Source: Piper betle
Lineage: Eukaryota > Streptophyta > Magnoliopsida > Piperales > Piperaceae
DNA length: 64,000 bases
NCBI GenBank assembly: GCA_033002965.1
Contig: JAURVB010014869.1
Coordinates: 1-64,000 of the forward strand
Reading direction: 5' to 3'
Part shown: piece after piece, positions 1-12,225 of the stretch
Layout: the number at the start of each line of letters is the position of its first letter
How positions within the stretch are numbered: position 1 is the stretch's first letter
Notes under the pieces: model-generated
Databases searched by the model: none
Told to the model about the DNA's origin: nothing
What the model saw: only the letters and a program-made list of their open reading frames with translations
Translations under genes and position numbers: made by a program

Positions 1-43
1 TAATGGGCTACATATCATTAATACAATTACACATATTAACAAC

Positions 44-483
44 CTTCGTTGTGGAAATGCAAAGCACTGTCATAAGTTATGAATCCTATTTGTGCTCTTG
101 GAAAACCAGGCAGCACATCGAAACAGGATTTTATGGTCTCTGCTACAACCTGATAGAGGTCAACAAAAAGTTTATTAGATTGATGATAGGAATACAGGAC
201 TGATAGCTAAACCAAAACAACATAAACCAACAACTGTTGTGACGAGAATCCCCGTTACCTTAATCATACCACTTCTACCAGCATAAAAGGACACATCAAT
301 GATGAAAAAGTACAACGGCGGCATTGGGGGCCGCTTCATATAATCTGCTGGAGTAAAAAACTTTACACTACCTTTTGAGAGCTCTGGCCTCTGATCCGCA
401 TCACATCTTCTACCACTTGCATCCAAAAGAGAGAAATACTCTCCAGGAATTACAGATAAATCACAAGAGGAAACAAATAATCT
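44..483 (-). pseudogene. Sec24-like COPII coat protein, partial (two exons)
   Basis: Sec24 is the cargo-binding subunit of the COPII coat at ER exit sites. Two exons are visible. The upstream one (about 483 down to 259) encodes PGEYFSLLDASGRR, a block with DADQRPEL, then YMKRPPMPPLYFFIIDVS, the Sec24 trunk start. It ends at a GT donor (258-257). The next exon (149-44) opens after a CAG acceptor and encodes VVAETIKSC, PGFPRAQIGFITYDS and ALHFHNE, ending at another GT. The phases join without a stop. The 5' edge is uncertain, and the zinc-finger residues expected just upstream are degenerate. No earlier Sec24 exon can be found in the next 1.1 kb before an oppositely oriented B3-like gene. It is therefore either a fragment or a gene with a very long upstream intron; the 3' part lies beyond the window. 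Family is confident, integrity is not. Confidence 0.75.
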
Positions 484-529
484 AAGCAACAGTAAATTAC
501 CAATGATTGAGAAACTTTCAAACACATAT

Positions 530-1550
530 AATAAAGATTAAAACGTAAAAATATTTGAGCAGGCATAACATGTTACCATGACTTATCCAAAAAACAAAGT
601 GGGAAAGAGGAAGCAACATACATGCACACATAAGCTCAACAAAAAAACTACACACAATTTGTATTAAAGATATACCATCTAAATAACAATGTTACCATAT
701 ATGCTCCTGCATCATCTAAGTACGTCACCAAATTCTCTCGAATTCCATATTTTTATGAGCCAAAAAGTAAAAAATCCGGATCCAGTGTCTGACTACTCCA
801 AGATAAATCTTATCAAGAGAATAGTTGAACTGCAGCATGCTTTTTATACACATCAGGAAAAGGCTGTTAGCAGAAAGCAGGAAATCATCATCAATATCCA
901 CTATTCTCAAATGTTGGGGCGGAGGATAAGGATTTTATTTCTTCATTATGCTAAATCATGAGCCCAATCTACATTCATATTTTCATAGTTTCATATCAAT
1001 TTTTATAACGTCCATCCATGTATGCTTTGACCTTCCCCTTCTCCTCTTTAAACCAAGAATGGGAGATATGCAATGTCCCTGCAGTTGATCGCCGAAGTTT
1101 GTTTTTAGATACGGCCAAACCGTCTAACAAACAATTTTTTGTACTTAATGTTCAATTATTGTCACCTTAAGCCATTTTTCTCATCTGGTCATTTTGGAGC
1201 AAGTCATTCCTAGTGTACTCATGCTTCCATCCGTCTAAAAATCCTAATTTCAGCTCTTCGAACCTGTCAATATGGTTATTTTTAGTATCCGAGATATAAT
1301 GCATTCATATATTTGTACATGTTGATGTTCGCTAGCTCAAGCACAAACATATACATTTGATATCAGGGACACAAGTCATGACCTCTCGTATTCATGCATT
1401 GTTGCTAGGGCATAAATATTCATCATAAACTCATGCATTAGCTCACATCCATACAACCCACAAATTAACAGAAATTGTACCATCTTCGTTAGGACTTGCC
1501 ATGCATTTCAATCTCCCATGTTAATATATACAGCTTCCAATTGTACCATC
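530..1550. other. AT-rich spacer between Sec24 fragment and B3-like gene
   Basis: I searched both strands for further Sec24 exons (CCHC-like zinc finger, proline-rich N-terminus) and found none. A weak inverted repeat around 1100-1135 (TTGTTTTTAGA and its partner TCTAACAAACAA) could be an old MITE but has no clear target duplication. Confidence 0.4.
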
Positions 1551-1558
1551 TAGCTACT

Positions 1559-1578
1559 AGTATATACACATATATACA
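1559..1578 (+). promoter_or_regulatory. Possible TATA region of B3-like gene 1
   Basis: A double TATATACA motif lies about 80-90 bp before the ATG at 1652, a normal distance for a plant core promoter with a short leader. AT richness makes chance matches common. Confidence 0.3.
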
Positions 1579-1651
1579 TGACCACTTCCAATTTGATTTA
1601 TAATCATCTTCTTCATCGAGAACCTTGCCCCACCACTCTCCAGTCTAGAAA

Positions 1652-2071
1652 ATGCCTAGCAGCAGCAACATTTCACCAAGCACTGATTCCCCACAAAAGA
1701 TGGTCAAGCAATTGAATGGCTCATGGATAGCCGACCTGCACATCTCCCCCGACCTCCTAATCGACGTCATGGAGACCGGCGGCATCCTGACGCTGCCGGC
1801 GACTTCCACCGTGGTATTGGACCGTATTCTGACGCCGGAAGAGGTGGCAGGCTGCCGTCGGGAGACGGGCATCGACCGGCCAGCCTACGGCCTGGGGGGC
1901 GAGCTGTTCACCGTCAACTTGAGCTATTGGGAAGGCGTTTACCGAATGTTGGGGCCATGGGCAGAGGTGCAGGCCATGGGTGAGTTGGTTAAGAACGCAT
2001 ATGTAAGCTTGTGGAGGTTCGTTAGGCCCAGCGAGAACGCTAGCTGCTTCTTGTTCATGGCCAAACCATAG
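1652..2071 (+). CDS. Small B3-like (DUF313/REM-type) DNA-binding protein
   Basis: Encodes 139 residues in one exon, with an intact frame. The GC content is clearly higher than the flanks, as expected for a real plant coding exon. After a serine-rich N-terminus, residues about 54-139 resemble the plant B3/DUF313 fold: RILTPEEVAGC matches the family's LTPAEL-type opening, a central strand pair carries W at SYWEGVYRMLGPW, and the C-terminus VSLWRFVRP...SCFLFMAKP matches the family's ISLWSFR...LCFA ending. B3 proteins are nuclear transcription factors that bind DNA through two loops. The protein is short for the family and contains only the one domain. No close named homologue is recognised; the B3 assignment is inferred from motif spacing. 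A second related gene lies at 12226-12698 on the other strand. Confidence 0.55.
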   Translation: MPSSSNISPSTDSPQKMVKQLNGSWIADLHISPDLLIDVMETGGILTLPATSTVVLDRILTPEEVAGCRRETGIDRPAYGLGGELFTVNLSYWEGVYRMLGPWAEVQAMGELVKNAYVSLWRFVRPSENASCFLFMAKP

Positions 2072-2199
2072 AATGAGCATTATCCGATTTTATTTTTCTA
2101 GCAATAAGATGATGTGGTAGTTTGTTGATTGATTTGTGACTGATTAGAGCTTTCCTCTTAGCTATAGTACTAGTTTTTACAATAAGATATACATATACC

Positions 2200-2570
2200 C
2201 TGTTGAGCATAGAGTTAACTTAATCAGTATCTATTTAACTCTATTAAATATATTGAGATTTTATTTTATGCCCCACTCACATCTTAACATCGGTTAAGAT
2301 TAATTCAATTTTAAAAAGTCAAAATAAAACTAGCTCTATACCCACATAATACTTAACAGATAGAGCAACTTCATTCAGTCAATAGAGTAAATAAAGTTAG
2401 ATAAAATTTATATTTATAACTAAATTAAGACTTGGGTAAAATAAACTGCCAACATCTTAGCTGTCATCTTCTTCACTGACTAGTCTAGTTATTAGAAGTA
2501 TGGGGTAGTAACCCGAAAAAGAAGAAAAGATGACAAATATGTCCATGGTTGGACTACTTCTCTCCATTGT
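2200..2570. repeat. Duplicated AT-rich block, copy 1 (partner 8390-8838)
   Basis: Shares ordered similarity with 8390-8838: both contain CATAGAGTTAACT or TATAGAGTTAATT, then AAATATATTGAGATT, a CTCTATACCCAC segment, AATAAACTG.CAAC and finally GGTTGGACTACTTCT. It is an old duplication of noncoding sequence. At the end of copy 2 the similarity stops abruptly at TGCAACACCCC, marking an insertion there. Confidence 0.6.
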
Positions 2571-3960
2571 AGCCAGCTTTATATATTTATAAGTGAATAC
2601 TTCTCTGATACAGGTAGGAGTACGGGAAGAACTTAACAATAAAATATGAATCAAATTGATACAACATTGTGATTCTATTACATAAGGGGAACTTTCATAA
2701 AATATACAATGACCAAGAACTGAGAAAGTACATATGGGAAGCACCATTCAATGTATGACCTTATTCCTCGCTAATAAATCTCCATTAAGGAGTCTCAACT
2801 CTACATAAAAATCCAAAGATCAATATATAGATATTGAGACCCTTTTATATTCTTTTTATCAATAGGTCTATTTAATTTACACCTCTTAACCGCATTCGCA
2901 CTTATAGTATTCTTGTTCTTTTGACTCTTCGCTTGCCAAGAATAATTTGACCTCCTCATGTTTATATGAAATATTAAAATTAGGTTTACATTTCAATACT
3001 TTTTATCATTTCTATCTAGGTCTATGATGATCACCCTTGGGTTTGCGCCATACTAAACTCATTTATTTGATTGCATAATATTTTCTCAAACTCGTTTTAT
3101 GTTAGCCATTAAAGATGTGTGAATGTAAATGTTATTTTAATCTAGTTTCACAAGTTTCTTTTTTCTTTTTACATGAAAAGGATAAAAAATATATGAAATT
3201 TACTTGGTTATAATTTACAAAAGTTAATTATGATGTAAATTTGAATTAATTATAATGTAAAATCTCTTTTCTCTTTATAAATTTTTATCCTTTTCTTTAG
3301 AATTTTGTGGAGATGAAATGTCCAGGGAAACCACTTGATGTAAGTCTTAATTGTACCATAAAATATTTTAAAAATAGTTTTTGCGAAAGATTACTTTTGC
3401 ACACAAACGAACATGTAAAAATTTTGTAAATTTTCAATTTCTTTCATGCCAATGAAATAGAACATGAAAAATTTTGAAAGAAAACTTTCTTTAATAATTG
3501 AACATATTTATTATGAACCAGTGAAGATATTTTTTGACGTCACCAAATAAATACTATGGCACTTAAAAGTGCCACATAATAGAGTGTCCTTTCATTCCTA
3601 TGGTGAGAGTTGTAACACGTGTAGCAAATGTCTTTATAAATTGAAAAAAATTAAGGTGATCTACACCTCACATATAGCTTATGACCTAATACCTCTAATT
3701 TGAATCTTTTAATGAGCCTCACATAATGAGGTTGATATATATATATATATAATAGTAGTAGTAGTAGTATGTATGTATGTAAAAGTAGGAGTTGATACAC
3801 TTTAATCATTTTTTGACATTAATGTGACCTACTTTAAGATTTTAAAAAATACAATAGCTTAAGACATTAAGAACATACTTTTTATTGTAGTCACTTTCAT
3901 AACTTAGAAGGAATGAGTAAAAACCATTTGAAGAAACTAAGTTTGAAAACTCAAATGAAG
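2571..3960. other. AT-rich intergenic DNA
   Basis: No supportable gene on either strand. Contains a short TA run followed by GTA and GTAT microsatellite units (about 3737-3785). Confidence 0.5.
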
Positions 3961-5340
3961 TACTGAGACACTTCAGTTACAGTTGTTAGGTTTTCAGCAA
4001 CCGAAGACATGAGTATAGGCAAAGAAAGAACGGGATTTAACCATCAACTGACCTTTGATTGGTGGTTCGACAAGAAAATACCTAGGTACCTAGGTTTGGT
4101 GAACAACCGTGAAGCATCAGAGATTGGTGGACCGTCGGTTGAGAATCTGACAATCAAAGTTCTTGGAGGAACCCTAGGGATGATGTGGTGTAGAGTGAAG
4201 AAGGATTTCGAAGCTAGATTTTGGTCAAGGGTTTGACAACCAAAAACAGGTTTGGGAACCCCCTTAGGGTTGATGTGGCACAAGGAATCAAAAGTTAAAA
4301 AAACTTTAGTCAAGCTTTGGTTGCGGGTTTAACTACCAAATCTGACGTGACTTGTTTTAAGTAGATGTTTTGTTAGTATTTGGTCAATCATTATAGAGAA
4401 AGTTGTTAAGATAAACCATTGAAAAAAACAAAAGAATGGGGTTTGAATTCCACCAGCTAATAGTTTAGGGGAGATGCTAGAAACCCATAAATAAGTCCTT
4501 TGAGGGACTATAGACTGTGGATCACTGTGAACCCATAAACTCTCTTAAATCAAGTTAGAAAGCTCAAGTTTGTGTTAAGATTGGTTTTACCTATTAGTTT
4601 TTATTTCTAAGATTTAATTGTGTATCTAAGGAACAATCATTGTATGTGAGTCGTTCCAGAGGTGTTTGAGCTATTTTGTGAGCTCCCTAGCTGTGGAGAG
4701 TGTGTGTAAACATCTTAGATAGAGGATGGGGAGCTTAGAGAGGATATTCTTTTGGCTCAAGGTATAAGCTTGTGAAGAGAGGTACAACTTCAAGGTGGTG
4801 GTTGCTTCAACGTTCTTTGGAGCTAGTTACAAGATTCTATGGCACTTGGGAGGCATTTGAGAAGGAAAGTGTATCTTGCAAAGTTCCTTAGCATTCGGTG
4901 TAAGAAAAAAAATTTTGTTGGAAACTCCTAGAGTATTAAGAATGCAAGCTTCTTTGACACTTAAGGGATGCTTTAGAATGAATGTATGTAAATATAAAGT
5001 TCATTGGCACTTGGCACTTGTAAATGAGGCATTGTTGTTGCTTGTAAATTGTACAAGTTGGTTGTTATAGTAAAGTTACGAAGACCTACTCACCAAAAGA
5101 CTTCGTGTGCATTATTTTAATTTAATTCACATTCTTGCATATTCACTTAATTTTCTTACTTATTCGCTTTAGAGAATTAAGTGAATCAAGATAAAATTCA
5201 GCTTGTCGCTTAAATGGTTTAGTTACATTCGCTAAAGAATGTAACTTTGTGAGTTAAAACTTGAGTTGTCTCACACACCACTTATTCAATTGGGCTCATT
5301 ATAAAATTTTCCTTTCTCATTCACCTATGCTTATTTTAAT
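3961..5340. other. Transcribed-looking or LTR-like intergenic block, unclassified
   Basis: Slightly more GC than its surroundings, with no long ORF. Phrases such as the GCACTTGTAAATGAGGC area and short direct repeats (GGCACTTGGCACTTG at 5009) resemble long terminal repeats of copia-type elements, but I see neither paired ends nor a target duplication. Could equally be unique DNA. Confidence 0.2.
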
Positions 5341-7754
5341 TATTTATTTACGATTATCTTCTCATTGTGTTTAAATTGTTTATGCTAATTTATTGTCTAC
5401 TTGTGATCTTTATAAGAGTAAGTGTCATAAGAATCTAACTCTTTTATTGAGTATATAGCTAGCTCTCTCCCGCGTAGATGCCTTCAATATTTAACAACAA
5501 TAAAAGATGTCACATTTCCATACATAATTAAGCTCTCTCCTTTGTGTCTTGCCTCCTTGAGCAGGGCATGCTCATGCCTACTTATTAAAAATGTTACATT
5601 GAGCATAGCATGTCTATTTTTTTAGCATAGCATGTCATAGTAATTTCATATGAAGGAATAAAATAACAATACATTAAGCATAGTCTGCCCTAAAATGTGT
5701 GCTTTTAATCTATTTATCATGTATAATTGTCATGTAAAATTATGGGTAAACACAATTATAAGTAGCAAACATATTAAAAGCCCATATTATAAGGCCAACT
5801 ATGCTCATTGTCTTGCTAATTTATTCTAGTAATCTAAAACATGGTAGTGTACCATGTAAAAGAATTAAATCGAACTGAAACTCGGTAGTAACCTTGTAGA
5901 TCGGAGTTCAATCAAAATAATAGAAAGAACCATCAATTTACCGCCTAAACTCTCAACTATACTTCGCTTTGGTTAATTTGAGAATAAGGGTAGTTGAGAG
6001 TAACTACGCAGTCCCATTCGATGTCTTATTCATAAATATCAAGTATTAGAGCCCTAAAGGCTTTGTAACTCGTACGTAAGTCAATTGATAAGATAAGAGT
6101 TAATAACTCTCGTAATTAACTTAGTTAATAAAAAGTTAGGATTCTAGCTGTGGCTACCCCTTATTGGCATACCCCTAATTAAACTGCCAACAATGCCCTA
6201 ATTGTCAAAGAATTTGGAAAGTATGTTCCAATTAAGCATAAAAAGAACCATCAAAAGCCACAGAAAGCAGTTCTTTTGTAGAATTGAAAGCCGTATACCA
6301 TCGCATTCAAGCTCGGTATGAACACTCATAAGACATTCAAAAATACCTCACCTTCATAATTTCACCATCTTCAAACCGAAAAAGGATAGAATACAAAAGC
6401 AAATCTCTCATTAAACAAAAGTACTCATCTTAAGACCAGCAATCTAGCACAAAAAGTAGAGATCTCGAAGCCAAAAAGACAAACATACAAAACCAATTTT
6501 ACATAATTCCAATGCAGATTGTTATTAAAAAAATTAGCAAATCTAGATAAATGAAAACAAATAGATAGAACACAGAAAGCAACCTTCCATTGCAAGTAGT
6601 GATCTAAAAACCATAGTGACAAATACTGTAAACACAAAAACAATCTTCCATGACTCCATTCATTACTAGTAGTGATCACAGAACAAAAAAGACTAAAAAA
6701 ATGATACTTAATCTGCATTATTATAACCCAATCTGCCAAATAAAATAGTTCACTTCATTGATTTGCCTGTTGCATACATGCCAAAAACATTCTAAAATAG
6801 ACAAGTTAGATTAGTATCTGTATTCTATATGCAAGTACAACATTTGGCAGGACACATAGTTGATAATGCCCACGTTCTCACAATCTACATAACAAAAATA
6901 ATATGAGAAGTTAGATTTAACTAGTCAAGACCATTCCAATATGTGAGGCCTATATGACAGATGAGACAAAGAGTCTCTAATAAAGACTCTTATTGAATAA
7001 TGAGATAAATTATAATAATATGATATATGTGTGTATGTACATACACATACATACGATCGATCTGCACTAGACGTCCTTCAAGAACCATCTACTCCAAGTG
7101 CATGTTAGTCTAGAAAGTCGGCCATGCAATGAATACCAAAATCATAAAGGAAAACCCTAACTTTTACCCTAAAATTGATCGATGTCAAATCATCAAGACA
7201 AAAAGGTAGAAGTGTACCTAAATCTATAGGAACAAACTATTATCCAATTCATGAGGATCTTGACCTCCTAAATCAATTTATGTATAATCTTCTAAGGACA
7301 AAGATTTTTTGGAACAATTTAGAGACCATGATCTTTTTTATAGATCTATTGTGAATGTACATGAATGTAATTGAGACCCTGACTTTTTATAGATCTATTG
7401 TGATTGTACATGAACATGATTGTGCTCTATTATCGTATTATCGTATTAGTATTATTTACTGTACAAGATACTCTATTATGAGTCTATCAATAGTACTAGA
7501 GGTTACTAGGTCGCTTAGGTAGATAGTCAATGTAATCCCAATCTTTGGGGTAAATCAAGGTCAACCTTCTCAATTTGATGCAATTGGAGATGTCAAATTA
7601 CATGAGTTGGGTAAAAAATAAATACTAATTTGGTTTCTTTTAGATTTATTGATAAGAGAGAATATAACCTCTATTTATAATAGATCCAAAGTATGTTATG
7701 AACCCACATAAGGGTTATTTTGACTAATTATCTAAGTAACGTAATTACTTGGGT
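5341..7754. other. AT-rich intergenic DNA
   Basis: No gene supported. A short local duplication of a TTTTATAGATCTATTGTGA segment appears at about 7336-7355 and 7385-7405, and a small hairpin (AAGAGTCTC/GAGACTCTT type) near 6968-6990. Confidence 0.4.
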
Positions 7755-7763
7755 TATTATTAG

Positions 7764-7863
7764 GAGTAGTTGTGGCTCCTCCACAAAGAGACGCCAATGG
7801 GGACGCCAGCATTCCCATTCGTTGATCTTATGGCGTCTCTTCGGGGAGGAGCCAATTTTTTTC
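7764..7863. mobile_element. 100-bp MITE, Mutator-type, with 9-bp target duplication
   Basis: Flanked by perfect 9-bp direct repeats TATTATTAG at 7755-7763 and 7864-7872. The ends form an imperfect inverted repeat of roughly 33 bp: TTGTGGCTCCTCC with AGAGACGCCA on the left, mirrored by TGGCGTCTCT and GGAGGAGCCAA on the right, leaving a short loop. The 9-bp duplication is the hallmark of Mutator-like transposons; no coding capacity. Confidence 0.8.
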
Positions 7864-8149
7864 TATTATTAGACCATGTATTTTTTGTAGTTACATTGAC
7901 TGTCGAATAATATAAATATATTCTACTAAATAGAGACATAGATACTGTACATGAAAGTGACTATAAAGCTTTCCTTATTTTTAATTTGGCTCATCATAAA
8001 TTAAAGATAAGAGCACTACAACCCCATATATTACTTATCAGGTATTTCTATAAGGTCATTAAATTGCATATCTTGACCAATCATATAATTGGACTTATTA
8101 ATAGGATAGCCTTTTAATTTGTAATTTATATTAATATATTTGTGTGTGT

Positions 8150-8345
8150 GTGACTTACTTCTTCATAAATAAATTTTCAATGTCAGTTGTCTAATTTATT
8201 AAAATACGAGCAATAATTCTTCACACGGCTACAAATTTACACAAAGAAATGTGGAACTTTTGATGCCAATTTGACCCAAATAGATTTCCTGAGCAGTTCT
8301 TCACTCAGACTCAGACAATGCTTGCATTCTCCTTTAAGATAAAGC
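8150..8345. repeat. Segment paralogous to 3' flank of the PPR gene
   Basis: Runs parallel to 56990-57200, sharing AGCAATAATTCTTCACAC, CAGATTTCCTGAGCAGT and CAATGCTTGCAT in the same order and spacing. In 57 kb this lies downstream of the PPR stop codon, so a piece of that flank has a second copy here without PPR coding sequence. Confidence 0.6.
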
Positions 8346-8389
8346 TCTATTCATGTCACCAAGCATATGAAGCTCTATTTATGTAAATA

Positions 8390-8838
8390 TTTACTCTATT
8401 AAGTATAGAGTTAATTCTATTTAACTCAATTAAATATATTGAGATTCTATTTTATGGGTCACCCATAATCGAAGGGGGCCCAATCAAATTTTAAGTTTAA
8501 TTAAGATTAAATCAATTTAAAAGAATTAAATAAAATTAACTCTATACCCACTTAGTAGAGTAACTTTATACTTAATATAGTAACTCTGTACTCAATCGAG
8601 TAAATAAAGTTAACCTTTTTGAATGAAATTTGTATTTATAACTAAAATTAAGATTAGGGTGGTTCACTCGATCATGATAGTCCTATAAAATAAACTGTCA
8701 ACTTCTAAGTTGTCCTCATAGACTTAATTAGTTTTTGATCCACCAATACTGTTTCAACAAATGATTAGCATTAAATTATTTAGTGAATAAAAAGGAAAAG
8801 AAGAAAGATGTCAAATACATTTGTGGTTGGACTACTTC
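8390..8838. repeat. Duplicated AT-rich block, copy 2
   Basis: Partner of 2200-2570; ends sharply at 8838 where a TGCAACACCCC terminus begins. Confidence 0.6.
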
Positions 8839-9706
8839 TGCAACACCCCAATTCTGCCCGTTTGAAAAATCACGGGGTTAAGCCTGTTCGATTAATTAGG
8901 GTTAAGTCTTAAGTGTGATTATTCAATAATCCGATCAGAAAACTCTTAAACCCTACTAAGGTTACTTAAAATAATTAATTAATAATTAAATAAATTAAGT
9001 AAGCTAACTAAATCTTTGTGTATGTTCATGTGTATGTCGAGGATTCACCTCTATTTTGCTGCTAGTTTAATTAGAGTATGATTAGGGCTTCATCTCATTG
9101 TTAGGATGTGCGGTTGAGTTCTTTGAATTAGGAGGATGAGTTATGTTAAGTGTTTAAAATATACAATATTTACCCAGTTTTTTTAATATGATTTTGTACT
9201 TCTCGAATATAAACATTATTAATTAAGTAATATTTTACTTTATTATTTTAGTTAATTAATATTTTATTATATATGCTTAACTTTGATGTTTTAATGCAGA
9301 AAAAGATGAATAAATTAAGCTTTGGATTTGATTGGTCATGACACTTGGCGCCACCCAATGGCCACAATGTATGGTGTTCAATGGAGTCGAACAGTTGGAA
9401 ACTATAAGTGGACATTATAATTAATTAGATTACGTCAATTTGTGAACACCCTCTTCGAATTCTTATATCTCCACTTCTATATAAAGGGGTGGTCATTTGT
9501 GTTGTTGATCATATCTCATCTCTTGGCTTCGGAATATAGTGATACTAGTAATTTTAGTTTTTGTAATTTATTTTTCTTTTATAATAAAATTAGTTTTTTT
9601 TATTTTATTTTTTATTTTTATTATGGAGTAGTCTCTACGTAGAGAAGAATGGAATTTAACATGATTTAATTATCGAAAAAATTGGGAAAAAAATTGGGGT
9701 GCAACA
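8839..9706. mobile_element. Possible solo-LTR-like insertion (TGCAACACCCC...GGGGTGCAACA)
   Basis: Begins at the breakpoint of the 2200/8390 duplication with TGCAACACCCCAATT and reaches GGGGTGCAACA at 9706, giving TG...CA ends and complementary short termini. ACTTC precedes it (8834-8838) and recurs at 9712-9716, not immediately at the end, so the boundary is not proven. No coding capacity. It abuts a 5S-like segment, so the right edge may belong to that. Confidence 0.3.
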
Positions 9707-9823
9707 CGAGGACTTCCCAAGAGGTCACCCATCCCAGTACTACTCGCCCAAGCACGCTACGCTTAACTTCACGCTTAACTTCGGAGTTCTAACGGGGATC
9801 GCGGTGAATTAGTGCTGGTATGA
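9696..9823 (-). pseudogene. 5S rRNA-derived sequence (5S pseudogene or Cassandra-type LTR domain)
   Basis: Reading the minus strand gives most of a plant 5S rRNA: CATACCAGCACTAAT near the start, AGAACTCCGAAGTTAAGCG, CTTGGGCGAG, AGTACTGGGATGGGTGACCT (internal control region box C) and GGGAAGTCCTCGTG with GCACCCC at the end. The box A region carries a 17-bp insertion made by partial tandem duplication of the GAAGTTAAGCGT motif, and the first bases differ from canonical 5S. A single diverged copy is not a functional rDNA unit. Cassandra retrotransposons carry a 5S domain in their LTRs, and the adjoining TGTTGCACCCC terminus makes that origin plausible but unproven. Confidence 0.7.
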
Positions 9824-10073
9824 CTGGCATCGGGACAACATTGCGTCCCTGTACTCGGACTTATCTCGCTCTTCCCGCTTCAAACTATCTCCATTTTTCA
9901 ACATCTTAGTCCCGCGTCATAAGTAAATGAAACTCACCTTTTACTACTTTCGTCGCTTCTCTTATGTGTTCATTATCCAATTTTCTCTTACTTTTTTATT
10001 CAATCGGATTATTTGAATTATCATGTTCTAAATGCTAAGAATAGATTGATCGCATCATGAGGTTTGATTTCGG

Positions 10074-10182
10074 GAGAATTAGATTTCTGGAGAAATTAAT
10101 TAAATTAGTCATTGATAATTCATCATACGAGAATTAGATTTTGGAGAAATTAATTAAATTAGTCATTGATAATTCATCAACG
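10074..10182. repeat. 55-bp tandem duplication
   Basis: Two adjacent units share GAGAATTAGATTT, GGAGAAATTAATTAAATTAG and TCATTGATAATTCATCA, differing by only a few bases. No coding content. Confidence 0.85.
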
Positions 10183-11861
10183 ACGAGTCAAAAGACTTGT
10201 TTGTCGTTGTGGTCAGGCAATTTTTAATGCGTTCTTTTGTTGATTAATCAATTATCACCGGGAGGTAGAAATTGAGACAAAATAATAGAAGTATGGGGAG
10301 CCACTATGTCATATAATTATTAATTCATGTTAAGGGGAAATTCGACTCTAGAACGAGTTTTATAATTTTAACTTTGCCTTTAATTTAAAGATAATTACTT
10401 AGATTTAGTTAAGTTGGTTGTCTTTGTTTTGTCATTTTATTTACTTTAATTAATTTAAGAAAATTCATTTCCTTTGTGGGACGATACTCGATTTTATCAT
10501 TATATTACTTGTTGCGACCATATATACTTGCATGTCACTGAAAATATTCTAACTGGGATGAGTTCTACTCATCTAGGTCGTAGGACTCTTTGAAATTTAA
10601 AAGGGTTTTAAACGATAGGATGCACCAGTGATATTTTATCATTTCTCACCTATCACGGACCATTTAACCAAATTTTTCACAATTTAATAAAATTTTATGA
10701 CTAAGATCTCTTGATAGTTTTGAAAAAAAAGCTCCAAAAACTTACCAAGCCTAACATAGAAGTATACAAGGATTTTACGATTTTACAAGTAAGAGTGATG
10801 TACGGAACTACAAAAAATATACTAGTACTTCTTTTACCCTAAGCAGTTAAATGTATGAGGGTATTTCATAATGCAATGCATTTTTTAAATTTATAACACT
10901 AACTTAACATTATTTCAAGCCATCTACCAATAACCGGTAAAGAAAAAAATAGAATATTTTTCATCCTGTACATGATTTATAATAATGATGATAGTATAAT
11001 AAGTCATCACCTTTATTCTTTTAAACTCTTAGAATAATAATTATTACTCTAACATGATATAATTAATCCAAAACAATAGCAAACTTTCTCATTATGGCAT
11101 TAATTCGTACATACATCACAACTTAATTTTTAAACATGCATTACTTAATACATCAATACTAAGCTGATGTAAATAAATAAACATGGGTATCTGCCTGTTC
11201 ATATTATAACCAAGATAAAGTGACATGATTACACCTTAACGTGGGTTAATCATAGGCTTGTGATCAATTATTTATTGGCTTGGCATTGATACAAACAACT
11301 AGTCATGAATTTATGAATAAAAGAAGAAGAGGGGAGCTTAGCTAATGAGAAGGAAGAAAAGAGGAAGAAGATCATTTTCTTTTGATAAGTATGCAACATT
11401 TAATCCTCAACTCTCCAACCTTATTAGCCAACAACCACACCACTAAATTTATTAATTTTAATACATCAATTCTTAAGCTATTAACTCCATACCTTCTCAT
11501 TCTTCAAAGCTTGACCATCAAGAACCACTAATCCAAAATTAAACTCAAACCAAACAAGGTCCATGCTACTACGGTCGAACCATGTAGGTTCGATCCTTAG
11601 CCAAAATAATAAAAAAATTATACATTTATACATTCAATGTTAATATAGAAGCTGGCCAGCGCTGTTCTCTAATTAAATTAAGCTTATTTCTTAATAAAAA
11701 CTTCCCATTGTTAACGTTAGTTAACTGATCACTTGGATTGTGTAACATATGTTGCAGATTCTTTTACAACCCCAGGTATATGTATATCTCATGAAAGCCA
11801 TGCATGTAGATCACAAAGCTACCAATTAACCAGTTAATTTGTGACATTACATACAAACATA

Positions 11862-11898
<37 letters not shown>

Positions 11899-12225
11899 CA
11901 TATAGCCATAATCTTCTAAATTAAAAAATTCAACAAAAAACTAGATTAAGAGCACACATATTTTATTCCATGAAGAAATAATACATCCCTGATCACCGCT
12001 CATCACTAACAAATATCCTGCCAAGCAAAAGGGCTAGCAGTATATTGGCATCTCCATCTACTAAGTTATAATAGCACCTAATAAATCAACACAAAAAAAT
12101 GCATGCATACTCATTAACTATGAACTTATTATTATAGGGAATGCAGCTCTCCTTAACCAAACAGCAGATCAGTAACAATGTCCAACATATATATAGCTAG
12201 CATCCTGCACCCTCGGCTCTTCCTC
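10183..12225. other. AT-rich intergenic DNA with TA microsatellite
   Basis: No gene recognised. An (AT)n run occupies about 11864-11896. The stretch just left of 12226 is the 3' flank of the B3-like gene. Confidence 0.45.

Noticed and set aside
9696..9823. Functional 5S rRNA gene
   Set aside because: Single copy, 17-bp insertion in the control region and altered 5' end.
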